A stretch of 64,000 bases of DNA from Marinomonas mediterranea MMB-1 (GCF_000192865.1 NC_015276.1:496001-560000); one strand, 5' to 3'. Shown: positions 24,250-33,519, counted from the first letter of the stretch. The notes: generated by a model from the letters alone, not told the origin. Made by a program: numbers and translations.

Positions 24250-25911
24250 TTAAGCGTCAATCTTCTTGTATTTAATACGAGTAGGTGTTGCGTCATTACC
24301 GGTACGATTCTTGTAGTCGGCCTCGTATTCCTGATAGTTTCCTTCAAAGAAAACCGCTTTAGAATCACCTTCGTAGGCTAGAATATGAGTCGCGATACGG
24401 TCTAGGAACCAACGGTCATGGGAAATCACAATGGCAGCGCCCGGGAAGGCCAATAACGCATCTTCCAATGAACGTAAGGTTTCGACGTCTAGGTCGTTGG
24501 TCGGCTCATCCAGTAGCAAGACGTTGCCACCTTCTTTAAGTAACTTAGCCAAGTGCAAGCGGTTACGCTCACCACCAGACAAGTGCTTAACGAATTTCTG
24601 TTGATCGGAGCCTTTAAAATTAAAGCGACCAATGTAAGCACGAGCCGGTACTTTGTAGTTGTGAACCGTGATCATGTCTTGACCATCCGAAATTTCTTCG
24701 AAGACGGTTTTATCGCCATCTAATTCACGCATTTGGTCAACGTAAGCCAGTTGAACTGTGTCGCCTAAAGTCACGGTTCCAGTATCGGGTTTTTCGGTGC
24801 CAGCGATCATTTTAAACAGCGTTGATTTACCGGCTCCGTTACCACCAACGACTCCAACAATCGCGCCTTGTGGTACGACCATGTTGAAGTCTTCTAGTAG
24901 CATCTTATGTTCGAAGCTCTTGCTCACGCCTTCGATTTCGATGACTTTAGAACCAAGGCGAGGGCCAGGTGGAATATACAATTCGTTGGTTTCGTTACGA
25001 TCTTGGAACTCTTGAGAGTTCATTTCTTCGAAACGTGCTAAACGCGCTTTGGACTTAGACTGACGACCTTTGGCGTTTTGACGAACCCATTCAAGCTCAG
25101 ATTTTATGGCTTTTTGATGGGAGGCTTGTTGTTTGGCTTCTTGTTCCAAACGGGCATCTTTTTGTTCCAACCAAGAAGAGTAGTTACCTTCGTATGGAAT
25201 ACCATGACCACGGTCCAGTTCCAAAATCCAACCCGCCGCATTGTCTAAGAAGTAACGGTCGTGGGTAATGGCGACCACGGTACCAGGGTAATCTTTCAAG
25301 AAGCGCTCTAACCAAGCAACGGATTCAGCATCCAAGTGGTTAGTTGGCTCGTCCAGAAGGATCATGTCTGGTTTGTCCAGCAATAGACGACACAGAGCCA
25401 CACGACGACGTTCACCACCTGAAAGGTGCTCAACATTCGCTTCCCAAGGTGGTAAGCGAAGTGCTTCAGCAGCAACTTCCAAGGCACGTTCTAAATTGTG
25501 GCCTTCTTTTGCTTCGATCAAGGCTTCCAATTGACCTTGCTCTTTTGCCAAGGCATCGAAGTCGGCATCGGGTTCTGCGTATTCAGCGTAAACCGCATCT
25601 AGGCGTGCCATGGCCTCGATCACATCGGTGAAGGCTTCTTCAACGATACCGCGAACGTTTTTAGTTGGATCAAGGTGAGGTTCTTGTTCCAAGTAGCCGA
25701 TTTTAATGCCCGGCATCGGACGTGCTTCACCATTATGTTCGGTATCAACGCCTGCCATGATGCGTAGCAGTGTCGATTTACCCGATCCATTTAGACCCAG
25801 TACACCGATTTTTGCACCCGGAAAAAAAGAAAGGGAAATGTCTTTGAGGATTTCGCGCTTTGGGGGAACGACTTTCCCAACGCGATTCATGCTGTATACA
25901 AACTGAGCCAT
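24250..25911 (-). CDS. ettA: Energy-dependent translational throttle protein EttA (ABC-F)
   Basis: Soluble ABC-F ATPase that binds the ribosomal E site and gates the first steps of elongation in response to ADP/ATP. At 553 residues it matches E. coli EttA. Two ABC modules: GLNGSGKSTLL, LSGGERRRVAL, ILLDEPTNHLD in the first; GGNGAGKSTLF, LSGGERNRLHL, LLLDEPTNDLD in the second, joined by a basic linker (SHQKAIKSELEWVRQNAKGRQSK, in part). The EttA-type arm region follows the first Walker A. Monocistronic, with the shared terminator downstream. Confidence 0.97.
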   Translation of the reverse strand: MAQFVYSMNRVGKVVPPKREILKDISLSFFPGAKIGVLGLNGSGKSTLLRIMAGVDTEHNGEARPMPGIKIGYLEQEPHLDPTKNVRGIVEEAFTDVIEAMARLDAVYAEYAEPDADFDALAKEQGQLEALIEAKEGHNLERALEVAAEALRLPPWEANVEHLSGGERRRVALCRLLLDKPDMILLDEPTNHLDAESVAWLERFLKDYPGTVVAITHDRYFLDNAAGWILELDRGHGIPYEGNYSSWLEQKDARLEQEAKQQASHQKAIKSELEWVRQNAKGRQSKSKARLARFEEMNSQEFQDRNETNELYIPPGPRLGSKVIEIEGVSKSFEHKMLLEDFNMVVPQGAIVGVVGGNGAGKSTLFKMIAGTEKPDTGTVTLGDTVQLAYVDQMRELDGDKTVFEEISDGQDMITVHNYKVPARAYIGRFNFKGSDQQKFVKHLSGGERNRLHLAKLLKEGGNVLLLDEPTNDLDVETLRSLEDALLAFPGAAIVISHDRWFLDRIATHILAYEGDSKAVFFEGNYQEYEADYKNRTGNDATPTRIKYKKIDA

Positions 25912-26021
25912 AAGCGTATGTATGATCCTATAGAATTGAATTGAGTGATTAAGGATTAACTGTATAGGAGAAGAATAGCATAGGCGGCTAGGTACGTGAC
26001 AGTGTCCGAGGTTCTAATGAA

Positions 26022-26927
26022 TTAGAACCAGATTATCAAAGCCGCGCCTATTACGACGAATATTGCGCCAACCCACGCACCGAGTGCTGGGCGTATTTTG
26101 GTTGTTAACCAAAGGCCGGGTAAGACCAAGACGGGGACGGTCGCCGATAGCGTCATCACGATACCAACATTGGCATTGCCTATTCCCCATACCAAAATGC
26201 TCATTCCTGTCACCATGCCAAGCGTTGCCATACCCGCTAGTTTAAAAAAGTGCGACACGGGAATGTCACGAAGGGGGCGCAATTCTGGTGAGAGCCTAGG
26301 GCGGTTATAAACAAAAAATACCAGTAGTAGGGCAAGCGCACCAACGGTGACACGAAAGGCAGAAACGGCAAACGGGTCGACACCGGCGAGTAAGGCAGGT
26401 TTCGCCAGCAGTGCCCCGCTGGCTTGTCCAACGGCACCACCAAAGGCGAGAAGAATACCGACCCAAAGACGACCTTTGGTTTGTTCCCATTCATGAGACG
26501 CGCCGCGTTTGCCAAAGAGGATGGCGATGATGACGCCTAATAACACGATGGCGCAGGCTAAAAGCTCCAAGAGCGACAGTGTTTCAGACAAGAACAGCCA
26601 ACTAAGTAGAATCGACACAGGGGCATTGGTTGCGAAAAGCACACCTGCTCGGCGTGGTCCTAAGCGATGAACCGCATTAAAGAGCATTGTGTCGCCTAGA
26701 AAGATGCCGACAAACCCAGATAAAGCCAGCGGCAGCGCATAGTCCCACAGGGTGCTAGAGAAGCGTTGTTGAATGACACAAAGGAAGATCAATATAACAC
26801 TTGCGATAAAAATGCGCCCGGCATTAAAGCGTGACGTACCAAACTGCTTAATTAAACTGGGTGCCATGAGGCTTGTGACGGTCCAGCATAGCGCGGCAAT
26901 TAAGCCAGACAATTCGGCCAGTATCAT
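26022..26927 (-). CDS. EamA-type DMT superfamily transporter
   Basis: A 301-residue inner-membrane protein with ten hydrophobic segments in two EamA repeats, beginning MILAELSGLIAALCWTVTSLM and containing FLGDTMLFNAVHRLGPRRAGV and PVSILLSWLFLSETLSLLEL. It is not closely similar to the DMT protein at 10.6 kb. Substrate unknown. It lies alone between ettA (same strand, 110 bases on) and the divergent nrdR operon. Confidence 0.88.
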   Translation of the reverse strand: MILAELSGLIAALCWTVTSLMAPSLIKQFGTSRFNAGRIFIASVILIFLCVIQQRFSSTLWDYALPLALSGFVGIFLGDTMLFNAVHRLGPRRAGVLFATNAPVSILLSWLFLSETLSLLELLACAIVLLGVIIAILFGKRGASHEWEQTKGRLWVGILLAFGGAVGQASGALLAKPALLAGVDPFAVSAFRVTVGALALLLVFFVYNRPRLSPELRPLRDIPVSHFFKLAGMATLGMVTGMSILVWGIGNANVGIVMTLSATVPVLVLPGLWLTTKIRPALGAWVGAIFVVIGAALIIWF

Positions 26928-27044
26928 CCGTTTCTATTCCTTAATGTTCACTTTCTATCATAGGGTAGGGTTGATATCATTTGTTTTACAGAAAGGCTCT
27001 ATTTAAGAAGCCGATATTCGTATCAATTAAATGATGGATAAATC

Positions 27045-27515
27045 ATGCGTTGCCCATTTTGTGGAGCTCAAGATACCAAAGTTCTTGATTCGCGTCTTGT
27101 TTCAGAAGGCGCACAGGTTCGGCGACGTCGTACTTGCAACGAGTGCCAAGAGCGTTTTACAACGTTCGAAGTTGCTGAGTTACAGATGCCAAAGTTGATC
27201 AAAAGCGATGGTAGCAGAGTCCCTTTTGACGATGAAAAGCTGCGTCAGGGGATTCTTAAATCGATTGAAAAAAGACCCGTTAGTATCGAAGACGTAGAAA
27301 CGGCAATCGCTCGAATTAAAGAAAAGATGCAAGCTACAGGTGAGCGAGAGATTGCTTCTCGATGGTTAGGAGAAGCGGTAATGGATCAATTAAAGCGACT
27401 TGATCAAGTCGCGTATGTGCGTTTTGCTTCTGTATATCGCAGTTTTAAAGACATTAGTGAATTCCGTGAAGAGATCGAGCGTCTTGAAAGTGGTAATCCT
27501 AAAAAAGAAGCCTAA
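27045..27515 (+). CDS. nrdR: Transcriptional repressor NrdR
   Basis: Nucleotide-sensing repressor of ribonucleotide reductase genes. Zinc ribbon cysteines are C3, C6, C31 and C34, after which RFTTFEVAELQMPKLIKSDG leads into the ATP-cone domain (LRQGILKSIEKRPVS). Length 156 is typical. It heads the riboflavin run, as in many gammaproteobacteria, 17 bases before ribD. Confidence 0.98.
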   Translation: MRCPFCGAQDTKVLDSRLVSEGAQVRRRRTCNECQERFTTFEVAELQMPKLIKSDGSRVPFDDEKLRQGILKSIEKRPVSIEDVETAIARIKEKMQATGEREIASRWLGEAVMDQLKRLDQVAYVRFASVYRSFKDISEFREEIERLESGNPKKEA

Positions 27516-27532
27516 TTGGCGAGCTTAAAATA

Positions 27533-28684
27533 ATGAGTGATGAAATGCAGAAACACACTGAATATATGAGTCAAGCAGTCCAGTTGGCTAAAAAAGGGTT
27601 ATACACCACTCATCCGAATCCTAGAGTGGGATGTGTCATTGTAAAAGATGATCGAATTATCGGAGAAGGCTTCCATGCGCGCGCGGGTGAAGGGCATGCT
27701 GAAGTGAATGCGCTTGCTAGCGCCATGGAAAGTGTGGAAGGCGCGACCGCGTATGTAACCTTGGAGCCTTGTAGCCATCAGGGAAAAACGCCACCGTGTG
27801 CCGATGCGCTGATAAAAGCTGGCATCGCCGTCGTTGTTTACGGTATGCAAGATCCGAATCCACAAGTAGCAGGCCGTGGTTTGGCGAAACTGGAAAAAGC
27901 GGGTGTGCAGGTAATTGGACCAGTATTAGAAAACGAATGTGAGCGCCTAAACCTTGGCTTCAATAAACGTATGCGCGAAGGCTTGCCCTATATTCGACTA
28001 AAAATGGCGATGAGTTTAGACGGTCGAACGGCCATGGAATCCGGCGAAAGCCAGTGGATTACAGGATCTGCCGCACGTCTTGATGTTCAGCGACTTCGAG
28101 CTCAAAGTGATGCGATAGTGACCGGAATTGGTTCGGTTATTCTCGATAATCCAAGTATGACGGTTCGAATTGATTCTGATGATCAAGAGGTCGATTCGAA
28201 ATCAGTGCGTCAACCTTTGCGTGTGATCATGGATACTGCGCTGTCGATTCCTCCCGAAGCGAAGATTCTAAAACCAGGCAAAGAAGCGCTGATGTTTTGT
28301 GTCGAAGAAGACATTGAGCAAGAACACTTTGATGCACTGAAGAAAACGGGGGTGAATATTGAATTCGCGCCGGTTGGTGAAGATGGTCGAATGGATTTGA
28401 TCGAATGCATGGGGTTGCTTGCTGATCAGGGCATTAACGAAGTGCTGGTGGAGACAGGAGCGGAATTGGCTGGCGCGTTTTTACGAGAAGGTTTAGTTGA
28501 TGAACTTGTTGTGTACGTCGCGCCAAAGTTGTTGGGGTCAGACGCGAGACCGTTAATGCGCCTACCGATTGACGTGATGAAGGATGCGGTTGAACTAGAA
28601 TTGGAGTCAGTTCGCTCCGTGGGGAATGACCTTAAGATGGTGTATTTTCCAAAGTACCTTGAAGAGGATGCTTTAGAGGAATAA
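27533..28684 (+). CDS. ribD: Bifunctional diaminohydroxyphosphoribosylaminopyrimidine deaminase / reductase RibD
   Basis: Catalyses the second and third steps of riboflavin synthesis. The N-terminal deaminase has the zinc motifs GHAEVNAL (near 53-60) and PCSHQGKTPPC (near 80-91); the C-terminal reductase begins around 150 with PYIRLKMAMSLDGRTA and SQWITG, and ends with KLLGSDARPLM. Length 383 is normal. It is followed by ribBX with no ribE between. Confidence 0.97.
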   Translation: MSDEMQKHTEYMSQAVQLAKKGLYTTHPNPRVGCVIVKDDRIIGEGFHARAGEGHAEVNALASAMESVEGATAYVTLEPCSHQGKTPPCADALIKAGIAVVVYGMQDPNPQVAGRGLAKLEKAGVQVIGPVLENECERLNLGFNKRMREGLPYIRLKMAMSLDGRTAMESGESQWITGSAARLDVQRLRAQSDAIVTGIGSVILDNPSMTVRIDSDDQEVDSKSVRQPLRVIMDTALSIPPEAKILKPGKEALMFCVEEDIEQEHFDALKKTGVNIEFAPVGEDGRMDLIECMGLLADQGINEVLVETGAELAGAFLREGLVDELVVYVAPKLLGSDARPLMRLPIDVMKDAVELELESVRSVGNDLKMVYFPKYLEEDALEE

Positions 28685-28766
28685 TCGTTATCCTCGTTCA
28701 GATCAAGGTCTGCGCTCAATAATTGAACTATAGTGCTATTAACGAGTGTACAAAGAAGACGTGAAA

Positions 28767-29921
28767 ATGGCTCTGAATTTAATCGATGAAATTTTAGCGG
28801 ATCTACGTCAGGGTAAGATGGTTATTCTGATGGATGATGAGGACCGCGAAAACGAGGGTGATATTATCGTTCCGGCGGAGTGCGTAACGCCAGACATTAT
28901 TAATTTTATGGCGGTGCACGCGCGTGGACTGATTTGTTTGACGCTGACACCTGAGCGCTGTCAGCAATTAAACTTGCCTCTCATGGTTAATCAAAACGGC
29001 ACGGTTTACAGTACAAACTTCACGCTGTCCATTGAGGCGGCAGAAGGGGTGACGACCGGCATTTCTGCTGCAGACCGAGCATTAACCGTAAAACGTGCGG
29101 TAATGGCAAATGCATTGCCAGAAGACATTGTTCAGCCTGGGCATGTTTTTCCTTTAATGGCGAAACCTGGTGGGGTATTGAGTCGAGCAGGTCATACCGA
29201 AGCTGGGTGCGATTTAGCGCGAATGGCGGGCTATGAAGCGGCTTCTGTCATCGTTGAGGTCATTAATGATGATGGAACAATGGCAAGAAGGTCAGATTTA
29301 GAAAAGTTTGCCGAGAAACATGGAATAAAAATTGGTACAATCGCCGACCTGATACACTATCGCACGCTAAATGAAACAACCGTAGTTCGAGAGTCCGAAC
29401 AAGTGGTAAGTACAGAGGCGGGCGATTTTAATCTGATCACCTACCGAGACACCGTACAAAACCTGTCCCATTTGGCTTTTGTCAAAGGAGAACCCAGTGA
29501 TGCTGAGCCGACCTTGGTTCGAGTACACGTGGCAGATCCTGCACGGGATTTTGCAAATATAGTGCGAGAAGGATGTCCTCCTAGTTGGACGATGTCAAGC
29601 GCACTGCAGTACATTGCAAAACAAGGTGAAGGGGTTGTTGTACTGGTTGATGTGTCGGAGAAGCAGACGGATTTGGCGATGAATTTTACATCAGCATTAA
29701 CGCCTCAAACGGTTAAAAGTGCTGATAAAAGTGGGTCAGGAACCTACTTAACCGTAGGAACAGGTTCACAAATATTGCGTGATCTGGGTATTCGTAAAAT
29801 GCGGCTGCTTAGTTCGCCTAAAAAGTTCTCTCTCACGGGCTTTGATTTAGAAGCCGTGGAGTTTATTCCGTACTCATCCTATATAGGTTCTGACGGTCTA
29901 TCTGATAGCAATGAAACGTAA
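28767..29921 (+). CDS. ribBX: 3,4-dihydroxy-2-butanone-4-phosphate synthase with degenerate GTP cyclohydrolase II-like domain (RibBX)
   Basis: The N-terminal RibB half makes the four-carbon precursor of riboflavin: DDEDRENEGD at 23-32, HTEAGCDLARMAGYE and FAEKHGIKIGTIADLI are intact. The C-terminal half aligns with RibA in fold (LVRVHVADPARDFANI, then GSGTYLTVGTGSQILRDLG) but lacks the zinc-binding cysteines of true GTP cyclohydrolase II. This fits the RibBX variant known in Proteobacteria, so a separate ribA is expected elsewhere. The start used is the ATG at 28767, matching the family's MALN start; a GTG seven codons upstream is less likely. Confidence 0.93.
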   Translation: MALNLIDEILADLRQGKMVILMDDEDRENEGDIIVPAECVTPDIINFMAVHARGLICLTLTPERCQQLNLPLMVNQNGTVYSTNFTLSIEAAEGVTTGISAADRALTVKRAVMANALPEDIVQPGHVFPLMAKPGGVLSRAGHTEAGCDLARMAGYEAASVIVEVINDDGTMARRSDLEKFAEKHGIKIGTIADLIHYRTLNETTVVRESEQVVSTEAGDFNLITYRDTVQNLSHLAFVKGEPSDAEPTLVRVHVADPARDFANIVREGCPPSWTMSSALQYIAKQGEGVVVLVDVSEKQTDLAMNFTSALTPQTVKSADKSGSGTYLTVGTGSQILRDLGIRKMRLLSSPKKFSLTGFDLEAVEFIPYSSYIGSDGLSDSNET

Positions 29922-29938
29922 TTGAGAGTGAGGCAGAT

Positions 29939-30415
29939 ATGAGCGATATTAAAACTTATGAAGGCCATTTCTCTGCACCAGGCGCGAAGTTTGCGTTGGT
30001 CGTAGGGCGCTTTAACAGCTATGTTGTAGAAAGCTTAAAAGACGGGGCCATTGATACCTTAGTTCGTCACGGGATAAACAAAGAAGACATAACAGTAGTT
30101 TATGCGCCAGGTGCTTTTGAAATCCCAATAGTGATTAAAAAAGTTGCCGAGAAGAAACAATTCGATGCCATTATTGCACTGGGGGCCGTCATACGCGGCG
30201 GGACACCTCACTTTGAATACGTTGCTGGTGAATGTGTTAAAGGGTTAGGGCAGTTGGCATTAGAGTTTGATATTCCGGTATCGTTTGGCGTATTGACAGT
30301 AGACACGATTGAGCAGGCAATAGAACGAGCAGGAACAAAAGCAGGAAATAAAGGCAGCGAAGCTGCTTTGTCTGCTCTTGAAACTGTGGCGGTTTTGCGC
30401 AGCTTAGAAGACTGA
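29939..30415 (+). CDS. ribH: 6,7-dimethyl-8-ribityllumazine synthase
   Basis: Condenses the butanone phosphate from RibBX with the RibD product to lumazine. Typical length of 158; signatures ALVVGRFNSYVVESL, VYAPGAFEIPIVIKK, ALGAVIRGGTPHFEYV (with the catalytic His) and FGVLTVDTIEQAIERAG. It follows ribBX by 17 bases and precedes nusB by 8, so one transcript is likely. Confidence 0.98.
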   Translation: MSDIKTYEGHFSAPGAKFALVVGRFNSYVVESLKDGAIDTLVRHGINKEDITVVYAPGAFEIPIVIKKVAEKKQFDAIIALGAVIRGGTPHFEYVAGECVKGLGQLALEFDIPVSFGVLTVDTIEQAIERAGTKAGNKGSEAALSALETVAVLRSLED

Positions 30416-30423
30416 GGCATAGA

Positions 30424-30912
30424 ATGAGCGATTTGGATAAGTCCAATACACAACCGAAAAAAGCAAAGAAACCATCGCGTTCGCAATTGCGCAGCGCGTC
30501 ACGTGGATTAGCTTTGCAAGCCATTTACCAATGGCAAATGAATCATTCCGCAGTGAATGAAATTGAGACGCAATTTACGCTTGAGCAAGACATGAGCGCG
30601 TGCGATAAAGTGTACTTCCGCGATTTGTTGCAAGGCGTTACTGCAAAAGCAAAAGAGTTGGATTCTCTTTTCGAAGAGTTACTAGACCGTGCTTTATCGG
30701 AACTAGACGCAATTGAACTTGCCGTGTTGCGTATAGGTTCATACGAATTAGCGCACCGTCTTGACGTTCCATATCGCGTTGCAATTAACGAAAGTGTTGA
30801 ATTGGCGAAGTCATTTGGTGCCAGTGAAAGTCACAAATACGTGAACGGTATTTTGGACAAACTTGCACAACGTGTTCGTCGTGAAGAGATTGCTGCACGA
30901 CGTAATGGATAA
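30424..30912 (+). CDS. nusB: Transcription antitermination factor NusB
   Basis: RNA-binding all-helical protein for rRNA antitermination, acting with NusE on boxA. It is 162 residues, with a basic N-terminal extension (QPKKAKKPSRSQLRSASRG), then LALQAIYQWQMN and the C-terminal VAINESVELAKSFG and YVNGILDKLA. Last gene of the nrdR-rib run, closed by a strong terminator. Confidence 0.97.
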   Translation: MSDLDKSNTQPKKAKKPSRSQLRSASRGLALQAIYQWQMNHSAVNEIETQFTLEQDMSACDKVYFRDLLQGVTAKAKELDSLFEELLDRALSELDAIELAVLRIGSYELAHRLDVPYRVAINESVELAKSFGASESHKYVNGILDKLAQRVRREEIAARRNG

Positions 30913-30960
30913 CGTCTCTAAAGAATGATTTAGAAGAGCGGTGCAAGTCAGACAGCTAAA

Positions 30961-31003
30961 AACAAAGCCATCGGTGAACTAAGATTACCGATGGCTTTGT
31001 TTT
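30961..31003 (+). terminator. Strong intrinsic terminator after nusB
   Basis: AACAAAGCCATCGGT (30961-30975) pairs perfectly with ACCGATGGCTTTGTT (30987-31001), followed by TT. It separates thiL from the upstream operon. Confidence 0.9.
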
Positions 31004-31075
31004 ATGTCGGGATAAAAGCCAGTGAGGCGTACAAACAGGTAGGATGTAAAAACGGATGATGGCGGGCATTAAACG

Positions 31076-32026
31076 GTGAAAGAGTTTGAGTTAATTCAGT
31101 CCATTTTTCAGGCGTCGAGAATGGCCGATGTGCGTGGTCGTGACGATATACTCTGTGGGATTGGTGATGACTGTGCGCAGGTCAAGGTGCCAGCGAATCA
31201 AACCTTGGTCTTTTCGATGGATACCTTGGTTGAGGGGCGTCACTTTCCTTTTGATGCAGACCCGCGAGATATCGGCTATCGAGCGGTGGCATCCTGTGTG
31301 AGCGATCTGGCTGCGATGGGAGCAAAACCTGCGTTTTTTACGCTTGGTTTAACGCTACCGGACTCAGACCCTCAATGGCTGGCGGAACTTGCCGCAGGTA
31401 TGGCCGAGTTAGCGGATCAAATCGGTTTGCTGTTGGTTGGCGGGGATACCACAAAAGGCCCTTTAACCATCACACTTCAGGTGCATGGCTACGTCGAACA
31501 AGATAAAACGCCTAGGCGAAGTGGCGCTCTAGTGGGTGACGATATCTATGTGACAGGCATGTTAGGAGACGCATCGGCCGCGGTGCCGATTGTTACTGGT
31601 GAGCTGCAAGTGTCTCCTGAACGGTTTGACTACTTCTACGAGGCGTATTGGCGGCCAATGCCACGTTTGATTGCTGGTATGGCGTTAAAAAACATCGTCA
31701 ACAGCATGCTCGATATATCAGACGGATTGGCGCAAGATTTGAAACACATTACGAAAGCGTCTGATGTTGGTGCGCGTATCGAGCCAAGCAAATTGCCTTT
31801 ATCTGACGCCTTGCTAGATTGGCGGCCTGAAGAGGCGCTTCGACTGGCGCTGACGGGTGGCGATGATTATGAACTGTGTTTTACGGCGCCTAAGTCTGCA
31901 CGGGACGAAGTTAATATCATCATGCAAACGTTACATTTACCCTGTAGTCTTATTGGCGAAATTACCGATTCGGGCTTTGCTGTTGAAGGCTATGAAGGCG
32001 AGCTCGATGGCTGGCAGCACTTTTAA
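31076..32026 (+). CDS. thiL: Thiamine-monophosphate kinase
   Basis: Phosphorylates thiamine monophosphate to the diphosphate cofactor. GTG start; length 316. Signatures: GIGDDCAQVKVP, FSMDTLVEGRHF, GYRAVASCVSDLAAMGA, VGGDTTKGPL, and LDISDGLAQDLKHI. It sits just after the nusB terminator and before pgpA, the standard gammaproteobacterial order nusB-thiL-pgpA. Confidence 0.97.
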   Translation: MKEFELIQSIFQASRMADVRGRDDILCGIGDDCAQVKVPANQTLVFSMDTLVEGRHFPFDADPRDIGYRAVASCVSDLAAMGAKPAFFTLGLTLPDSDPQWLAELAAGMAELADQIGLLLVGGDTTKGPLTITLQVHGYVEQDKTPRRSGALVGDDIYVTGMLGDASAAVPIVTGELQVSPERFDYFYEAYWRPMPRLIAGMALKNIVNSMLDISDGLAQDLKHITKASDVGARIEPSKLPLSDALLDWRPEEALRLALTGGDDYELCFTAPKSARDEVNIIMQTLHLPCSLIGEITDSGFAVEGYEGELDGWQHF

Positions 32027-32081
32027 GATTATGTTGTCTAGCCTGACGTTACAATTAAAAAGTTTCTAAGTAGAGTGGATT

Positions 32082-32558
32082 ATGTCTAACAAAATACCTT
32101 CGTCTATTTGGCGAAACCCGATTCATTTTCTGGCGTTCGGTCTAGGCTCCGGTGCTGCACCGAAAGCACCAGGCACCTTTGGCACCTTAGCGGCGATTCC
32201 TCTTTATCTCTTGATGCAGGATTTAAGCAACACGGTGTATTTTGCCGTATTAGTGATAACATCGATTGTTGGGATTTATCTGTGTGGGAAAACCTCAAAA
32301 GATCTCGGTGTTCACGATCATTCAGGGATTGTTTGGGATGAGTTTGTTGGCTACTGGATTACCATGTGGATGGCACCAACAGGGTGGGAATACATTATTG
32401 TTGGCTTCGTTTTATTCCGATTTTTTGATGTGCTGAAGCCTTGGCCAATCTCATTTATAGACAAGCGCGTGCATGGCGGCTTTGGCATTATGCTCGATGA
32501 TATCATCGCGGGTATCTTTGCATTCGCGCTATTACAGCTCTATGTGGTTCTAGCCTAG
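32082..32558 (+). CDS. pgpA: Phosphatidylglycerophosphatase A
   Basis: Inner-membrane lipid phosphatase making phosphatidylglycerol. 158 residues with FGLGSGAAPKAPGTFGTLAAIPL, the conserved IVWDEFVGYW, and FRFFDVLKPWPI, then a hydrophobic C-terminus (IIAGIFAFALLQLYVVLA). It follows thiL by 55 bases on the same strand. Confidence 0.97.
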   Translation: MSNKIPSSIWRNPIHFLAFGLGSGAAPKAPGTFGTLAAIPLYLLMQDLSNTVYFAVLVITSIVGIYLCGKTSKDLGVHDHSGIVWDEFVGYWITMWMAPTGWEYIIVGFVLFRFFDVLKPWPISFIDKRVHGGFGIMLDDIIAGIFAFALLQLYVVLA

Positions 32559-32603
32559 AAGCATTTTCCACACGCCCAAGCTAACGAGCTTCTTCGGCTA
32601 AAA

Positions 32604-32645
32604 AAGGCGTATTATGCTATCGCTAATACGCCTTATGAGTTTTTC
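32604..32645. terminator. Terminator between pgpA and crc
   Basis: AAGGCGTATTA (32604-32614) pairs with TAATACGCCTT (32624-32634). An A-tract just left of the stem gives crc a good minus-strand T-tract; on the plus strand GTTTTT follows after six bases. Confidence 0.8.
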
Positions 32646-32659
32646 AGACTTATTCGGTC

Positions 32660-33436
32660 TTAATCGATATCATATTCCATTATCAAAGGAGCGTGATCAG
32701 AGAAACGCTGTCCTTTATACACGCCACCACCTTGAATCTGATTTTTGATACCAGGTGTGGTGATTTGATAGTCTAAGCGACCACCTTCATTTAATTTCCA
32801 CGCACGTTCGTAATCCGGCCACCAAGTGTATTGCTTGTCTTGTTTGTTCACTTGACGATAAGCATCAATGTATTCGTGCTCGTTGAAAATCTCATTGATC
32901 CATTTTCGTTCGTCAGGCAAAAAGCCAGAATTGCGTTGATTGACAAACCAACTACTCACATCAATCGGAGAGCGAGCGACATTTGCAGTGCCACAGAAAA
33001 TAAATTCGCGACGTTTACGACGAGTTTTAATTAAATGATTTTTAAATCCTTCCATAAACGCATACTTGTGCGCTTGAAGAGGTTCTTCGTTATTCGAGCC
33101 GTGTGGCGCTAAGAATGAGGCGACACTTACGTTATCAAAGTCAGCTTGAATAAAGCGACCTTCGAAATCGCATTCAGGGAAGCCCATACCCGTCATAATG
33201 GCTTTAGGCATGGCCTTACAATAGATTGCAACGCCTGCTTGTTCAGGGTCTTCCATCGAATCGAAAAAATACGTGTTGTATTCTGGAGGAAAAAAAACGC
33301 TGTCATTCAAACTGCGCTCATCAACTTGTAAGTCCTGTAAACATACAACATCTGGGTTCTGACGAACCATCCAATCGAAAAAGCCGCGTTCGGCTGCTTG
33401 TCTTATACCATTTACATTAAGGCTAATGACCTTCAT
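32660..33436 (-). CDS. crc: Crc-like catabolite repression control protein (exonuclease III fold)
   Basis: Exonuclease III-fold protein of 258 residues, most like Pseudomonas Crc, which works with Hfq to repress translation of catabolic mRNAs. Shared features: VISLNVNGIRQAAERG, CLQDLQ, KTRRKRREFIFCG, QYTWWPDYERAW and RLDYQITTPG. Against the nuclease, Glu34 is Asp, the GDxN motif is GTAN and the catalytic Tyr of loop 109 is missing, though SDHAPL remains. So nuclease activity is doubtful. It is divergent from pyrE, exactly as in Pseudomonas. An exact CRP-type site lies between them. Confidence 0.88.
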   Translation of the reverse strand: MKVISLNVNGIRQAAERGFFDWMVRQNPDVVCLQDLQVDERSLNDSVFFPPEYNTYFFDSMEDPEQAGVAIYCKAMPKAIMTGMGFPECDFEGRFIQADFDNVSVASFLAPHGSNNEEPLQAHKYAFMEGFKNHLIKTRRKRREFIFCGTANVARSPIDVSSWFVNQRNSGFLPDERKWINEIFNEHEYIDAYRQVNKQDKQYTWWPDYERAWKLNEGGRLDYQITTPGIKNQIQGGGVYKGQRFSDHAPLIMEYDID

Positions 33437-33503
33437 TTCTGGTCCCTACAATTACTGAGCATGTGTTATATTAGCGCCAATTTACTGTAAGAGAGCATTA
33501 GAA

Positions 33504-33519
33504 TGTGATTTTTGTCACA
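33504..33519. promoter_or_regulatory. Perfect CRP/Vfr-type binding site between crc and pyrE
   Basis: TGTGATTTTTGTCACA matches the TGTGA-N6-TCACA consensus at all ten fixed positions. It is 68 bases before the crc start and 67 before the pyrE start, so it could control either gene. Confidence 0.65.

Noticed and set aside
28685..28766. Possible FMN riboswitch before ribBX
   Set aside because: Only about 80 bases separate ribD and ribBX, too short for the element, and none of its conserved segments are visible.
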